A stretch of DNA of 64,000 nucleotides, taken from Nocardia niigatensis NBRC 100131 (GTDB lineage Bacteria > Actinomycetota > Actinomycetes > Mycobacteriales > Mycobacteriaceae). Numbering within the stretch: the first letter of the stretch is position 1; each line of letters starts with the position of its first letter. This document shows, in pieces, positions 47,779-56,228 of this stretch. The notes under the pieces are model-generated. The model worked only from the letters and a program-made list of their open reading frames with translations. It ran no database searches and was not told the origin of the DNA. The position numbers and the translations under genes are program-made. The stretch lies in contig NZ_BAGC01000061.1 of the NCBI RefSeq assembly GCF_000308655.1, positions 1-64,000 on the forward strand, written 5' to 3'.

Positions 47779-49397
47779 TACTTCTCTCCCGTCAGCAGCC
47801 GCTCACGCAGGCGGTCGAATTCGCCGCCCCACCCGGCCTGGTCGGTGCGGGCCAATCCGCCCATTTCTACTACGGTACGTCGTACCCCGTCGGTTTCGGT
47901 ATCCGGGTATACCCGCAACCAGATGCGCCGCCGCTTCACCAGCAGCGACACCAGCAGGCCCGCCATCATGGTCAGCGCCGACACCAGCACCCACTGCTGC
48001 GCCGGATCATGCGAAACCTGCAGGTTCACGAACTCTTCCGCGCCGTCGAAGGCGACCTTGGTGCCGTCGGACAGGGTCGCGGACTCCCCCGGCTTCAGGT
48101 TCACCCGCTGTTCCTTCACCAGGCGGCCCTGCTTGATCATCTCCGGATCCAGCGCGAACAGCGACTGCGCGCGGCCGGTGTCCAGACCGGTATCGCCCTG
48201 GTAGATGTCGATCGCCACCGCCGGATCCTGCATGGCCGGATACCTGGAGGTCAGCAGCTGACCGTGCATCAGCGCGGTCGGCGCGAACAACCCCTGGATC
48301 GCGACCTGATGCTTGCGGCGCTCCTCCTCGTTCGGATACATGCCGCCCGGCGGATCGATGCGCAGCACACCCGAGGACAGGAAGGTGGTGGCGTCGTCCG
48401 GCTTCCACTGGATGGCCTCGGTACGGGTCTGGCCGTTCGGGAAGGTCACCGTGAACTTGGGCGCGAAACCGTGGCCCTGCAGGTACACCCGGTCCCCGGC
48501 GACGCGCAGCGGGTGATTCACCTGGATGGTGGTGTCACGCCAGGTGTCGGAGTTCAGATCCTTACCGGTCTGGTACTGGATGTTCGAGGTGAACATGGAC
48601 GCCTGGCCGTTCTTCAGATAGTCGGCCTTGAAGTCCTTGACCCGCACGCACATCGGCGTCAGGCCGGTGCCGTCGTTCACATTGCCCGCGCGGAACGAGT
48701 CGAACACCGCCGGCGAGGTGGTGCAGAAACCCGGCCCATCATTGGCGAGCACGACCACATTGCCCTCGTAGCCGAACAGCTTGCCGACCGCGATCGCCGC
48801 CAGCAGACCGACCAGCGCCAGGTGGAAGACCAGGTTGCCGAGCTCGCGGGTGTAGCCCTTCTCGGCCGAAAGGGTCAGTTCCCCTTCACGATTGCCCGGC
48901 TGCACGACCGTGCGCCAGCCGCGCATCTGCCCGCGAGCACGCTCGATCACCCGCTCCGGAGTCTCCCCGGCGGTGCCCGACCAGTGATGCGGCAGACGCG
49001 ACAGGTTGCGCGGCGCCTTCACCGGCGGCGTGCGCAACGCGCGATAGTGGTCCACGCAGCGCGGCAGGATGCAGCCCACCAGCGACACGAACAGCAGCAC
49101 GTACACGGCCGTGAACCAGAAGCTGGAGAACACGTCGAACAGCTGGAGCCGGTCCATCCACGGGCCCAGGGTCGGGCGGTTGCGGATGTAGTCGTCGACC
49201 TTGCCCGCGTTCAGACTCCGCTGCGGCAGCAGCGCGCCCGGGATCGCGGCCAGGGCCAGCAGGAACAGCAGCATCAGCGCGGTGCGCATGCTGGTAAGTC
49301 CGCGCCAGGTGTTGCGCAGGACGCCGAGCAGGCGGCGCAGCGGCGACTGACGCGGCGGAAGGACGGGGGCGCTGGGGGTTTCGATGGTGGCAGTCAT
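47778..49397 (-). CDS. resB: Cytochrome c maturation protein ResB (Ccs1)
   Basis: ResB pairs with CcsB to form the haem-export and ligation complex of System II cytochrome c synthesis. It has 539 residues with about four transmembrane helices: SMRTALMLLFLLALAAIPGA, WFTAVYVLLFVSLVGCILPR, LVFHLALVGLLAAIAVGKLF and, near the C-terminus, WVLVSALTMMAGLLVSLLVK. A large extracytoplasmic domain lies between the third and fourth (DGPGFCTTSPAVFDSFRAGN). ATG at 49395-49397. It follows the ccdA gene by one base. Confidence 0.95.
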   Translation of the reverse strand: MTATIETPSAPVLPPRQSPLRRLLGVLRNTWRGLTSMRTALMLLFLLALAAIPGALLPQRSLNAGKVDDYIRNRPTLGPWMDRLQLFDVFSSFWFTAVYVLLFVSLVGCILPRCVDHYRALRTPPVKAPRNLSRLPHHWSGTAGETPERVIERARGQMRGWRTVVQPGNREGELTLSAEKGYTRELGNLVFHLALVGLLAAIAVGKLFGYEGNVVVLANDGPGFCTTSPAVFDSFRAGNVNDGTGLTPMCVRVKDFKADYLKNGQASMFTSNIQYQTGKDLNSDTWRDTTIQVNHPLRVAGDRVYLQGHGFAPKFTVTFPNGQTRTEAIQWKPDDATTFLSSGVLRIDPPGGMYPNEEERRKHQVAIQGLFAPTALMHGQLLTSRYPAMQDPAVAIDIYQGDTGLDTGRAQSLFALDPEMIKQGRLVKEQRVNLKPGESATLSDGTKVAFDGAEEFVNLQVSHDPAQQWVLVSALTMMAGLLVSLLVKRRRIWLRVYPDTETDGVRRTVVEMGGLARTDQAGWGGEFDRLRERLLTGEK

Positions 49398-49398
49398 G

Positions 49399-50232
49399 TC
49401 AGATCGGCAGGGTCACATTCGAGACGAAGGCGTCGCGGACCCAGGAGACGAACTGGTCCCACGCCCCGGTCACCAGGGCGATGCCGACGGCCACCAGCAG
49501 CAGTCCGCCGATCACCTGAATGGTGCGGGAATTACGGCGCAACCAGCCGACGCCGCGCAGCGCGGTCGCCGAACCGAAGGCCAGGATGACGAAGGGCAGG
49601 CCCAAGCCCAGGCAGTAGGCCACGATGAGAGCCACCCCGCGGACCGCGGTGGTCCCCTCGGTGCCCGCCGACACCGCCATCACGCCCGACAGCGTCGGGC
49701 CCAGGCACGGTGTCCAGCCGAGCGCGAACACCGCGCCCAGCAGCGGAGCCCCGATCAGACCGCTGAGCCGGCGCGGCTCCATGCGGGTGTCGCGCTGCAG
49801 GGCGGGGATGAGGCCGATGAACGCCAGGCCCATCACGATGGTCACCACACCGCCGATGCGCTGCAGCAGATCACGATTCACGTTCAGCGCCTGGATCGCG
49901 CCGAACACGGTCGCCGAGGCGAGCACGAACACGACGGTGAAGCCCGCCACGAACAGGCCCGCCGCCCCCGCCACCCGCAGCCGCGCCGAATTGCGGCCCG
50001 CCACGGCGGTAGTGGTCGTCTTGGCCGACTCCACCGTCACCGGCGGCGCCTCCGCGCCCACCACACCCGCCAGATACGACAGGTAGCCGGGCACCAGCGG
50101 CACCACGCACGGCGACGCGAACGACACCAGACCGGCCAGCATGCACGCGCCGAGCGCGAGCAGCAGCGGTCCGGTGGCGGCGGTCTGCTGGAACGAATCC
50201 CCCACGCTCGCCAGGTAGGTCACGTGGTTCAC
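49399..50232 (-). CDS. ccdA: CcdA-type thiol-disulfide carrier membrane protein
   Basis: CcdA moves reducing equivalents across the membrane to keep apocytochrome cysteines reduced, passing them to ResA. This 277-residue protein has six helices. The two redox cysteines lie in LVSFASPCVVPLVPGYLSYL and GWTPCLGPTLSGVMAVSAG. GTG at 50230-50232 overlaps the resA stop by four bases. An insert after helix two (VGAEAPPVTVESAKTTTTAV) is longer than in E. coli relatives. Its place in the operon supports the assignment. Confidence 0.93.
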   Translation of the reverse strand: MNHVTYLASVGDSFQQTAATGPLLLALGACMLAGLVSFASPCVVPLVPGYLSYLAGVVGAEAPPVTVESAKTTTTAVAGRNSARLRVAGAAGLFVAGFTVVFVLASATVFGAIQALNVNRDLLQRIGGVVTIVMGLAFIGLIPALQRDTRMEPRRLSGLIGAPLLGAVFALGWTPCLGPTLSGVMAVSAGTEGTTAVRGVALIVAYCLGLGLPFVILAFGSATALRGVGWLRRNSRTIQVIGGLLLVAVGIALVTGAWDQFVSWVRDAFVSNVTLPI

Positions 50233-50864
50233 GCCTGCTCCTGCGCGAGCTTGTCCACCACCGGCTGCAGGTCCTCGGCCAGCAGGGCACGCAGGAACAC
50301 CGCCGCCACCCGATGCTGCTTGTCCAGCACGATGGTGGTCGGAATGACGCTGGTGGGGAACTTCCCGCCGAGCGCGAGCAGGCTGCGCATGGACGGGTCG
50401 TAGATGGAGGGGTAACCGACCTTGTTGTCGGTCACGAAATCCTGGGCCTTGTCCTTCTGGTTGTCCCGGACATTGATGCCCAGGAACGCGACACCCTTGT
50501 CCTTGCTCGCCTGGTAAACCTGTTCCAGCGCGGGCGCTTCCGCGCGGCACGGGCCACACCACTGGCCCCAGATGTTCACGACCACGACCTTGCCGGGGAA
50601 ATCGTCCACCGACGTGGTCTTGCCGTCGTGCAGCAGATCCGGGCCGGACAGCTTCCCGATGGTGCCGCGCGCGGACGGCGGATCGTAGAAGATCTCGGTC
50701 TTGCCGCCCGGGGAGACGAAGTCGAAGGTGCCGCCCTGGGCCACCGCGTCCTTGCCCGCCGTCGAACATCCGGCGAGCACGGCCACCACACCGAGACCGG
50801 CCAGCAGCGCCGCGACCCGGCGCAGCGGGCGGCGGGCGGGCCGGGACGCGATGGCGCGGCTCAT
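50229..50864 (-). CDS. resA: ResA/TlpA-like thioredoxin lipoprotein
   Basis: This 211-residue extracytoplasmic lipoprotein reduces disulfides in apocytochrome c. A signal peptide ends in a lipobox with the lipidated Cys33 (AVLAGC). The thioredoxin domain follows with the active-site WCGPC in VVVNIWGQWCGPCRAEAPAL, and cis-proline PTTIVLD. Start ATG at 50862-50864 overlaps the histidine phosphatase stop by four bases; upstream in-frame starts would disrupt the signal peptide. It is the first ccs gene and the electron acceptor from CcdA. Confidence 0.93.
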   Translation of the reverse strand: MSRAIASRPARRPLRRVAALLAGLGVVAVLAGCSTAGKDAVAQGGTFDFVSPGGKTEIFYDPPSARGTIGKLSGPDLLHDGKTTSVDDFPGKVVVVNIWGQWCGPCRAEAPALEQVYQASKDKGVAFLGINVRDNQKDKAQDFVTDNKVGYPSIYDPSMRSLLALGGKFPTSVIPTTIVLDKQHRVAAVFLRALLAEDLQPVVDKLAQEQA

Positions 50865-52057
50865 GCCCCGGTCACCTTGGGATCCGAGGCGCCGGCCGGC
50901 TCGGAATAGACGATGTCGATCAACGTATCGCCCTGGTAGACAAGCGAAGTCAGCGAGGCGAGCGAGCACTGCCGGTTGCGCGGATCGTGCCACAGCCGCT
51001 GTCCCTGCAGGAAGCGGCGCAGCGTCCACACCGGCAGCTGATGCGACACCAGCACGGCCTCCCGGCCGGCGGCCTCCACCCGCGTCTTGTTCACCGCGGC
51101 CAGCATGCGGTGCGCGATCTGCAGGTACGGCTCACCCCACGACGGGGTGAACGGGTCGCGCAGCTTCCACCAGTGCCGGGGCTTGCCCAGTGCGCCGTCG
51201 CCCGCCGACACCCGCAGCCCCTCGAAGGTATTGCCGGCCTCGATCAGATTGTCGTCGGTCCGGATCATCAGACCGTGGCCCGCCGCGATGGGATTCGCGG
51301 TCTCCTGCGCGCGCTGCAGCGGCGAGGCCACCACCAGCGCGATGTCGTGATCCGCCAGCGATCGCGCCACGGCCTGCGCCTGCGCCCGCCCCGTCACCGA
51401 CAACTGGAATCCGGGCAGGCGTCCGTACAGGATCCCCTTCGGATTGTGCACCTCACCGTGGCGCATGACGTGCACGATCGTCTCGAGATCGCTGGCCACG
51501 TCACCGGGCAGGATCAGTCCGCCCGTGGTGCCGGAGGCCACGTCCGCACCGTCGATGACCGGCTCCGCCGCAGCGGATTCCGCCGCGGCGGATTCCGCGG
51601 ATTCGCCCGAGTCGGGATCGATCTCGACCACGATCTCGGACGAGAACGACGCAACCGGAGCAGCGGATTCACCCGCATCGGAGTCATCCGGATCGGTTTC
51701 GGACCCGGCGGCGGTAGCGAACTCCTCGGCCGCGGACGCCGCGGCCTCGACCACCAGCGTCGCGTCCTCGGGTGCGCTTTCGGCAGCGTGCTCGCCCTCG
51801 GCCGAATCGGGCGTAGCCGATTCGGCCGGTGCAACAGCACCGGTGCCGATCTCATCGGCTGCTGCGCCGGAATTGTCGGATTCCATTGGGGCAGCAGCGG
51901 GTTCGGCCAAGGCGACGGCGATGCGTTCGCCGGTCTCGGCCAGTTCCTCTTCGGCCTGGCGGATGGAATCCAGCAGGCGGGTGGCCTCGGCGGCGGAGAG
52001 GGGGACCTCGTGCTGGGCGGGTGCGGGTAGGCCGGAGTCGGGGTGGGCGGAGCTCAC
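50861..52057 (-). CDS. Histidine phosphatase with a long acidic N-terminal extension
   Basis: This 398-residue protein ends in a phosphoglycerate-mutase-type histidine phosphatase domain (about residues 190-398). The catalytic motif is VHVMRHGEVHNPKGILYGRL, and the second histidine is in VLVSHQLPVWTL. Residues 1-185 are Ala/Ser/Glu/Asp-rich and probably disordered, which is not seen in the M. tuberculosis counterpart Rv0525 (about 200 residues). An N-terminal heptad-like segment reads SAAEATRLLDSIRQAEEELA. It lies between hemL and resA with four-base overlaps on both sides. The phosphate donor or substrate is unknown. Confidence 0.88.
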   Translation of the reverse strand: MSSAHPDSGLPAPAQHEVPLSAAEATRLLDSIRQAEEELAETGERIAVALAEPAAAPMESDNSGAAADEIGTGAVAPAESATPDSAEGEHAAESAPEDATLVVEAAASAAEEFATAAGSETDPDDSDAGESAAPVASFSSEIVVEIDPDSGESAESAAAESAAAEPVIDGADVASGTTGGLILPGDVASDLETIVHVMRHGEVHNPKGILYGRLPGFQLSVTGRAQAQAVARSLADHDIALVVASPLQRAQETANPIAAGHGLMIRTDDNLIEAGNTFEGLRVSAGDGALGKPRHWWKLRDPFTPSWGEPYLQIAHRMLAAVNKTRVEAAGREAVLVSHQLPVWTLRRFLQGQRLWHDPRNRQCSLASLTSLVYQGDTLIDIVYSEPAGASDPKVTGA

Positions 52058-53391
52058 GCGGCGGATCCTTCGGGGGTGGCGGCCGCCGCGGCGCGCGCGG
52101 CGGCGGGGAGGGCGGCGGCGATGCGGTCGAATGCGTCCTCGTCGAGGGCGGCCGAAACGAACCAGGCTTCGAAGGCGCTCGGCGGCGCGTACACCCCGGC
52201 ACCCAGCAGCGCGTGGAAGAAGGCTGGGAAACGCCAGGTTTCGCTCGCCTTGGCGGCGGCGTAATCGGTGACCGGGTTCTCGGCGAAGAACACGCTCACC
52301 ATATTGCCCGCGAATTGCACCCGGTGCGGGACGCTCTCGGCGGTCAGCGCCTCGGTCATCAGCGCGCCCAGCCGCTCCGCGTTCTTGTTCAGCGTCGCGT
52401 ACACCTGCTCGTCGGCGGCGCGCAGCGTGGCCAGGCCCGCGGCCACCGCGACCGGATTACCCGAGAGGGTGCCCGCCTGATAGACCGGGCCCAGCGGCGC
52501 CAGGTGATTCATGATCTCGGCGCGTCCGCCGAACGCGGCGGCCGGCAGGCCACCGCTCATCACCTTGCCGAAGGTGTAGAGATCACCGGCCACGGCGTCG
52601 ATGCCGAACCAGCCCGAATGGCTGACCCGGAAGCCGGTCATGACCTCGTCCATGATGAGCAGCGCGCCGTGCTCGGTGGTGAGCCGGCGCAGGCCCTCGT
52701 TGAATCCGGCCACCGGCGCGACCGCGCCCATATTGCCCGCCGCGGCCTCGGTGATGACGCACGCGATCTCACCCGGGTGGGCGGCGAACGCGGCGGCCAC
52801 GGCATCGAGATCGTTGTAGGGCAGCACGAGCGTGTCGGCCGCCTGCGCGCCGGTGACGCCCGGCGAGGTCGGCAGCCCCAGCGTGGCCACGCCCGAACCG
52901 GCGTCGGCCAGCAGCGCGTCCACGTGCCCGTGGTAACAGCCGCTGAACTTCACGATCTTGCTGCGCCCGGTGAAACCCCGCGCCAGCCGGACCGCGCTCA
53001 TGGTGGCCTCCGTGCCGGAGTTCACCAGCCGCACCCGATCCACCGGAGCGACCCGGCCCGCGATGGCCTCGGCGAGTTCGATCTCGGCCTCGGTCGGCGC
53101 GCCGAAGGACAGCCCGCCCGTGGCCGCCCGCTGCACCGCCTCGACCACCGCCGGGTGCGCGTGCCCGAGAATCATCGGACCCCACGAGCACACCAGGTCC
53201 ACGTAGTCGTTGCCGTCGGCGTCGGTCAGCGTGCAACCGCGCGCGGAGGCGATGAACCGCGGCGTGCCGCCCACGGAGTTGAACGCGCGTACGGGCGAAT
53301 TCACACCACCCGGAATGACCGCTGCGGCGCGTTCGAAAAGTTGAGCTGAGACCGGGACCGACACCTGGCTCACACGCGGAGAAGAACTCAC
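52054..53391 (-). CDS. hemL: Glutamate-1-semialdehyde 2,1-aminomutase
   Basis: HemL converts glutamate-1-semialdehyde to 5-aminolevulinate in the C5 route of haem synthesis, following HemA. PLP-binding features are VNSGTEATMSAVRLARGFTG, LLIMDEVMTGFRVSHSGWFG and the lysine in YTFGKVMSGGLPAAAFGG. The N-terminal gate is FERAAAVIPGGVNSPVRAF. Length is 445 residues. GTG at 53389-53391 is the best match to the family start. It overlaps the histidine phosphatase gene and heads the run toward the cytochrome maturation genes. Confidence 0.96.
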   Translation of the reverse strand: MSSSPRVSQVSVPVSAQLFERAAAVIPGGVNSPVRAFNSVGGTPRFIASARGCTLTDADGNDYVDLVCSWGPMILGHAHPAVVEAVQRAATGGLSFGAPTEAEIELAEAIAGRVAPVDRVRLVNSGTEATMSAVRLARGFTGRSKIVKFSGCYHGHVDALLADAGSGVATLGLPTSPGVTGAQAADTLVLPYNDLDAVAAAFAAHPGEIACVITEAAAGNMGAVAPVAGFNEGLRRLTTEHGALLIMDEVMTGFRVSHSGWFGIDAVAGDLYTFGKVMSGGLPAAAFGGRAEIMNHLAPLGPVYQAGTLSGNPVAVAAGLATLRAADEQVYATLNKNAERLGALMTEALTAESVPHRVQFAGNMVSVFFAENPVTDYAAAKASETWRFPAFFHALLGAGVYAPPSAFEAWFVSAALDEDAFDRIAAALPAAARAAAAATPEGSAA

Positions 53392-53721
53392 GGCACCCAG
53401 TCTCTCAGCCGCCCCTGCCCCCGTCGACGACAGGGTGTAGTCGAGTGGCCCTTCCCACAGCCAACCCGCCATCCTCGCACCCTGAAACGAACACCGCATC
53501 CGAAAGCCATCCCCGCACGCCCGGAGCCGAGCGCATCGGCGACAAGATCATCCGAGCCCGCGGGCCAGGGCTCCGAATCGCAGTGTGCGGATCCCGAACT
53601 GGGCTCGCCGCGATGGCCTGGCAACACGCCGGAGTGAGTTTCGGACAACGTTATTCGCTAAAGGATTGCCGATGCGTAATGTCTGGACGCAGGAAACGGC
53701 TTCGGAGAGAGGGCGGGATAT
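53392..53721. other. Intergenic region before the exported protein gene
   Basis: This 330-base gap between divergent hemL and the gene at 53722 must contain both promoters. It is less GC-rich in 53640-53700. I see no operator, RNA gene or credible ORF. Confidence 0.5.
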
Positions 53722-54105
53722 ATGCGGGTCGTTCGAGTCGGGGTTGGGATCATGGCGGTCACGGCCGGCCTCACCGCCGGGGCCGGTGTCGCGACAGCCG
53801 CGGTGCCGGTGGTGCAGATCGATCAGGGCCGAGTGGGGGTGATACTTTCGCACGACGAAACCGCCGCGCTGGCAGACGGTCCCGCACCTGCATTGATCAG
53901 CATGTTCGTACCGGTGAGCCGAATGGGTGCGGGCCTGCAGCCCGACACCACCATCTACAAGGACGACAAGGGCGGTGTGCACGCCTCCCTGCGGCAGGTG
54001 ATCAGTGAGGCGGCCGACCATCCGGACGGCAACGTCTCGCTCTTCGTGAATCTGCCGGGCAGCCGCGGTGGACGAGTGCTGGATGTTTACCAGAACTGGG
54101 GATGA
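53722..54105 (+). CDS. Exported protein of unknown function
   Basis: This 127-residue protein has an N-terminal signal peptide (VVRVGVGIMAVTAGLTAGAG) with cleavage near VATA-AV. The mature part is about 100 residues (LISMFVPVSRMGAGLQPDTT). The layout recalls small Nocardia secreted proteins, but I do not recognise a family. ATG at 53722 is preceded by GAGAGAGGGCGGG. Confidence 0.65.
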   Translation: MRVVRVGVGIMAVTAGLTAGAGVATAAVPVVQIDQGRVGVILSHDETAALADGPAPALISMFVPVSRMGAGLQPDTTIYKDDKGGVHASLRQVISEAADHPDGNVSLFVNLPGSRGGRVLDVYQNWG

Positions 54106-54248
54106 GGCTCCGGCGGAGGCATTCTGAGCGGCCCATGTAAGCGGGCCTGACCTTTTTTCCGCACCCGGGCAGCGGCATTCGCCGGCGAACGGGTGGCTTT
54201 GTCAGCGGAAGTGGCGGCGCGGTCCGCGGTCGCGCCGCCGCAACCCCG

Positions 54249-54479
54249 CTACGAGAGCGGAATCCCCAGGCAGAACGCTGCCCATCCGGTGGAGATCAGG
54301 CAGTCCAGCTGGGGCGGTAGTAGGTCTTGCCAGGACAGGGCGACCGGGTGCGACCGGTAATCCGGAACGGCATCGACCGGAGCGGCGGCGGCCGGAGCCA
54401 CCACAGCGGCGCCGACGACACCCGTGGCCAGCACCGCGGCGGCGATGCGTTTCACGAGATCTGTGCGCTTCATGCCCAT
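54249..54479 (-). CDS. Small exported protein of unknown function
   Basis: This 76-residue protein has a signal peptide (KRIAAAVLATGVVGAAVVAP, cleavage after APAAAA) and a short mature part with two cysteines (LLPPQLDCLISTGWAAFCLG). The two cysteines may form a disulfide. Start ATG at 54477-54479 or 54471-54473. It resembles in plan the exported protein at 57839. Function unknown. Confidence 0.65.
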   Translation of the reverse strand: MGMKRTDLVKRIAAAVLATGVVGAAVVAPAAAAPVDAVPDYRSHPVALSWQDLLPPQLDCLISTGWAAFCLGIPLS

Positions 54480-54631
54480 GATTCTCCGCGCCCGCCCGGA
54501 CCCCCTCCAAGCAAAACCCGACTTCGCACCCCTACGCCCGGTGTGTCGCACCGGCTCGCCGGGTCCATCGCCGAAAAATCCGGCGAAAAGGTCAGCGCGC
54601 GAACAGAACCATCAGCGCGCGAGCGGAAGCA

Positions 54632-54871
54632 TCAGCGCGCGAGGCGGTACGCCCGCGCCAGCCCGTCGATCAGCGCCAGCCCCGACCCGATCGCCAGCAG
54701 CGCGCACACCGCCAGCCATGGCCCGAAGTAGCGGGTCGCCGTGAAAGCGGGCATCTCACCCTGCGGTTTGAAGACGGTGGTCTGAATTCCGTTGTGCCAG
54801 CACCACACCGCCAGCACCACCAGTACCGGCACCAGCACGATCTCGGCGAATACGGTCAGCCATCGCGTCAA
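54632..54871 (-). CDS. Small two-helix membrane protein
   Basis: This 79-residue protein has two transmembrane helices (WLTVFAEIVLVPVLVVLAVW and YFGPWLAVCALLAIGSGLAL). TTG at 54869-54871 overlaps the stop of the gene upstream and has AAGGA before it; a longer frame upstream is the other gene read out of phase. It may belong to the DUF2530 family of small actinobacterial membrane proteins; that is a guess. Confidence 0.65.
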   Translation of the reverse strand: MTRWLTVFAEIVLVPVLVVLAVWCWHNGIQTTVFKPQGEMPAFTATRYFGPWLAVCALLAIGSGLALIDGLARAYRLAR

Positions 54872-55416
54872 AGCGCTTCCTTCCGTTCGTCGTCCGGCCC
54901 CGGCTCGGCCTCGGCGGCGCGCGCGCCGCCGGTGCCGCGGGACTGTTCCAGGGCGGCCGTCAGCTCGGCGCGCAGCGTGAGGTGATCCCGCGCCCACGCC
55001 TGCACCAGGCGCCCGTCGGCCAGTTTGAGCCCGATTCCCTTGCGCCGCCGCGGCACTCCGGTCAGTTCGCCCAGCGCCCGCGCCGACTGCCAGTCCTCAT
55101 AATCCCAGGACTCCTCGTCTTCCTCGGGCAGCACCTCGGCGATGTCGCGCAGCGGCACCACCTCCGTGCCCTCGCGCAGCTGCTCCGGGGTCAGCTCGAC
55201 ACTGATGTGCCGCTTGCCCGCCACCACCTGCAACCAGACGAATCCGGCCAGCAGGACCGCGCAGAAGATGAGTCCGAACCAGTGGATGGCACCGCCCCGG
55301 ATCAGCTCGATGACCAGGATGATCGCGCACAGCGCGGGGCCATAGGCGATGGTTCGCCAGCGCGCACCGGGCTCGGAGAACAGGACGGCCTCGGGGACGT
55401 TGATGGCCTCACTCAT
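54868..55416 (-). CDS. Membrane protein of unknown function
   Basis: This 182-residue protein has two close N-terminal transmembrane helices (YGPALCAIILVIELIRGGAI; FGLIFCAVLLAGFVWLQVVA). A cytosolic domain of about 115 residues follows (VELTPEQLREGTEVVPLRDI; LALADGRLVQAWARD-type beta segments). It may resemble actinobacterial DUF3093-type proteins, but I am not confident. ATG at 55414-55416. Its stop overlaps the TTG of the small membrane gene, so they are translationally coupled. Confidence 0.72.
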   Translation of the reverse strand: MSEAINVPEAVLFSEPGARWRTIAYGPALCAIILVIELIRGGAIHWFGLIFCAVLLAGFVWLQVVAGKRHISVELTPEQLREGTEVVPLRDIAEVLPEEDEESWDYEDWQSARALGELTGVPRRRKGIGLKLADGRLVQAWARDHLTLRAELTAALEQSRGTGGARAAEAEPGPDDERKEAL

Positions 55417-55444
55417 AGGTCGAGCGTAAAGATCGTGGAATCGT

Positions 55445-55564
55445 TCAGCGGGCCAGGCCCGGAATCAACAGCACGGCGAGGGTGAGCAGCCCGAACAGGA
55501 ACAGCAGACTCAGCACCAGCACATCGCGCCGCAGGCTGTGCGGCTGCTGGATCACCACTCGCAT
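55445..55564 (-). CDS. 39-residue small membrane protein
   Basis: This short gene encodes MRVVIQQPHSLRRDVLVLSL followed by LFLFGLLTLAVLLIPGLAR, a basic N-terminus and one transmembrane helix. A perfect GGAGG lies five bases before ATG 55562-55564. It ends 28 bases before the membrane protein gene at 55416 on the same strand. The size and signal suggest a real microprotein; the function is unknown. Confidence 0.65.
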   Translation of the reverse strand: MRVVIQQPHSLRRDVLVLSLLFLFGLLTLAVLLIPGLAR

Positions 55565-55693
55565 CGTTGCCTCCGTCTTCCCGGAGCCCGACGCGCCATA
55601 ACACAACGTATGGCGACCGGCATCCGGTTCCCGAATTTTCTGTGACTGCCCTCACCATACCCGTTAGTACGCTCGTAACAAACTCGGGAGTAC

Positions 55694-56206
55694 CTACTGC
55701 GTTCCGGGCCGGAAGTACGCCTCGGATTCGCTTCGATAGCACAGGAATACGGCGCCGCCGGCCAGCACCGCCTCCACGATTCCGGCGCCGCCCGCGACCA
55801 TCGAGGCGGCGCCTTCCTTCACCCCGATGCCGAACAGCGTGCCCGCCGCGCCGAGCGCCAGGAAGACCCCGAAGCCGGTGAGAAGCGCTCGCGCCCAGGC
55901 CTTTCCGCGGCCCAGCTGGTAGACCACGGCCGCCCCGGCGCCGGTGAGGACCAGCCAGAACACGCCGACCAGCACGAACACGATCGCCATCCAGGCCTGC
56001 ACCTGGGTCAGCGTCACGGCCGGCTGCTCCGCCTTGACCTGGTCGAACATCTGCTGCGCGAGATCCTCCCGCTGCCCGAACTGCGCGACCAGCGAGGCGA
56101 TCAACTGCACCAGCCCGACGCCGAGTGTGGCGTACCAGAGTTCGCAGGCGGTGCGCACATCTTCCGGAACCGGGCGCGAACGACCCGGCGGGAACATCGG
56201 ATTCAC
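55694..56206 (-). CDS. Membrane protein of unknown function next to hemB
   Basis: This 170-residue protein has four transmembrane helices (for example WYATLGVGLVQLIASLVAQF, WMAIVFVLVGVFWLVLTGAG, LLTGFGVFLALGAAGTLFGI and AGIVEAVLAGGAVFLCYR). The N-terminal Pro/Arg-rich segment precedes the first. GTG at 56204-56206 is the likely start; ATG eight bases later is possible. It lies 22 bases downstream of hemB on the same strand. Hypothetical membrane proteins lie near hemB in mycobacteria also. Confidence 0.75.
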   Translation of the reverse strand: MNPMFPPGRSRPVPEDVRTACELWYATLGVGLVQLIASLVAQFGQREDLAQQMFDQVKAEQPAVTLTQVQAWMAIVFVLVGVFWLVLTGAGAAVVYQLGRGKAWARALLTGFGVFLALGAAGTLFGIGVKEGAASMVAGGAGIVEAVLAGGAVFLCYRSESEAYFRPGTQ

Positions 56207-56228
56207 GATCGGAGCTACTCGGTCACGC

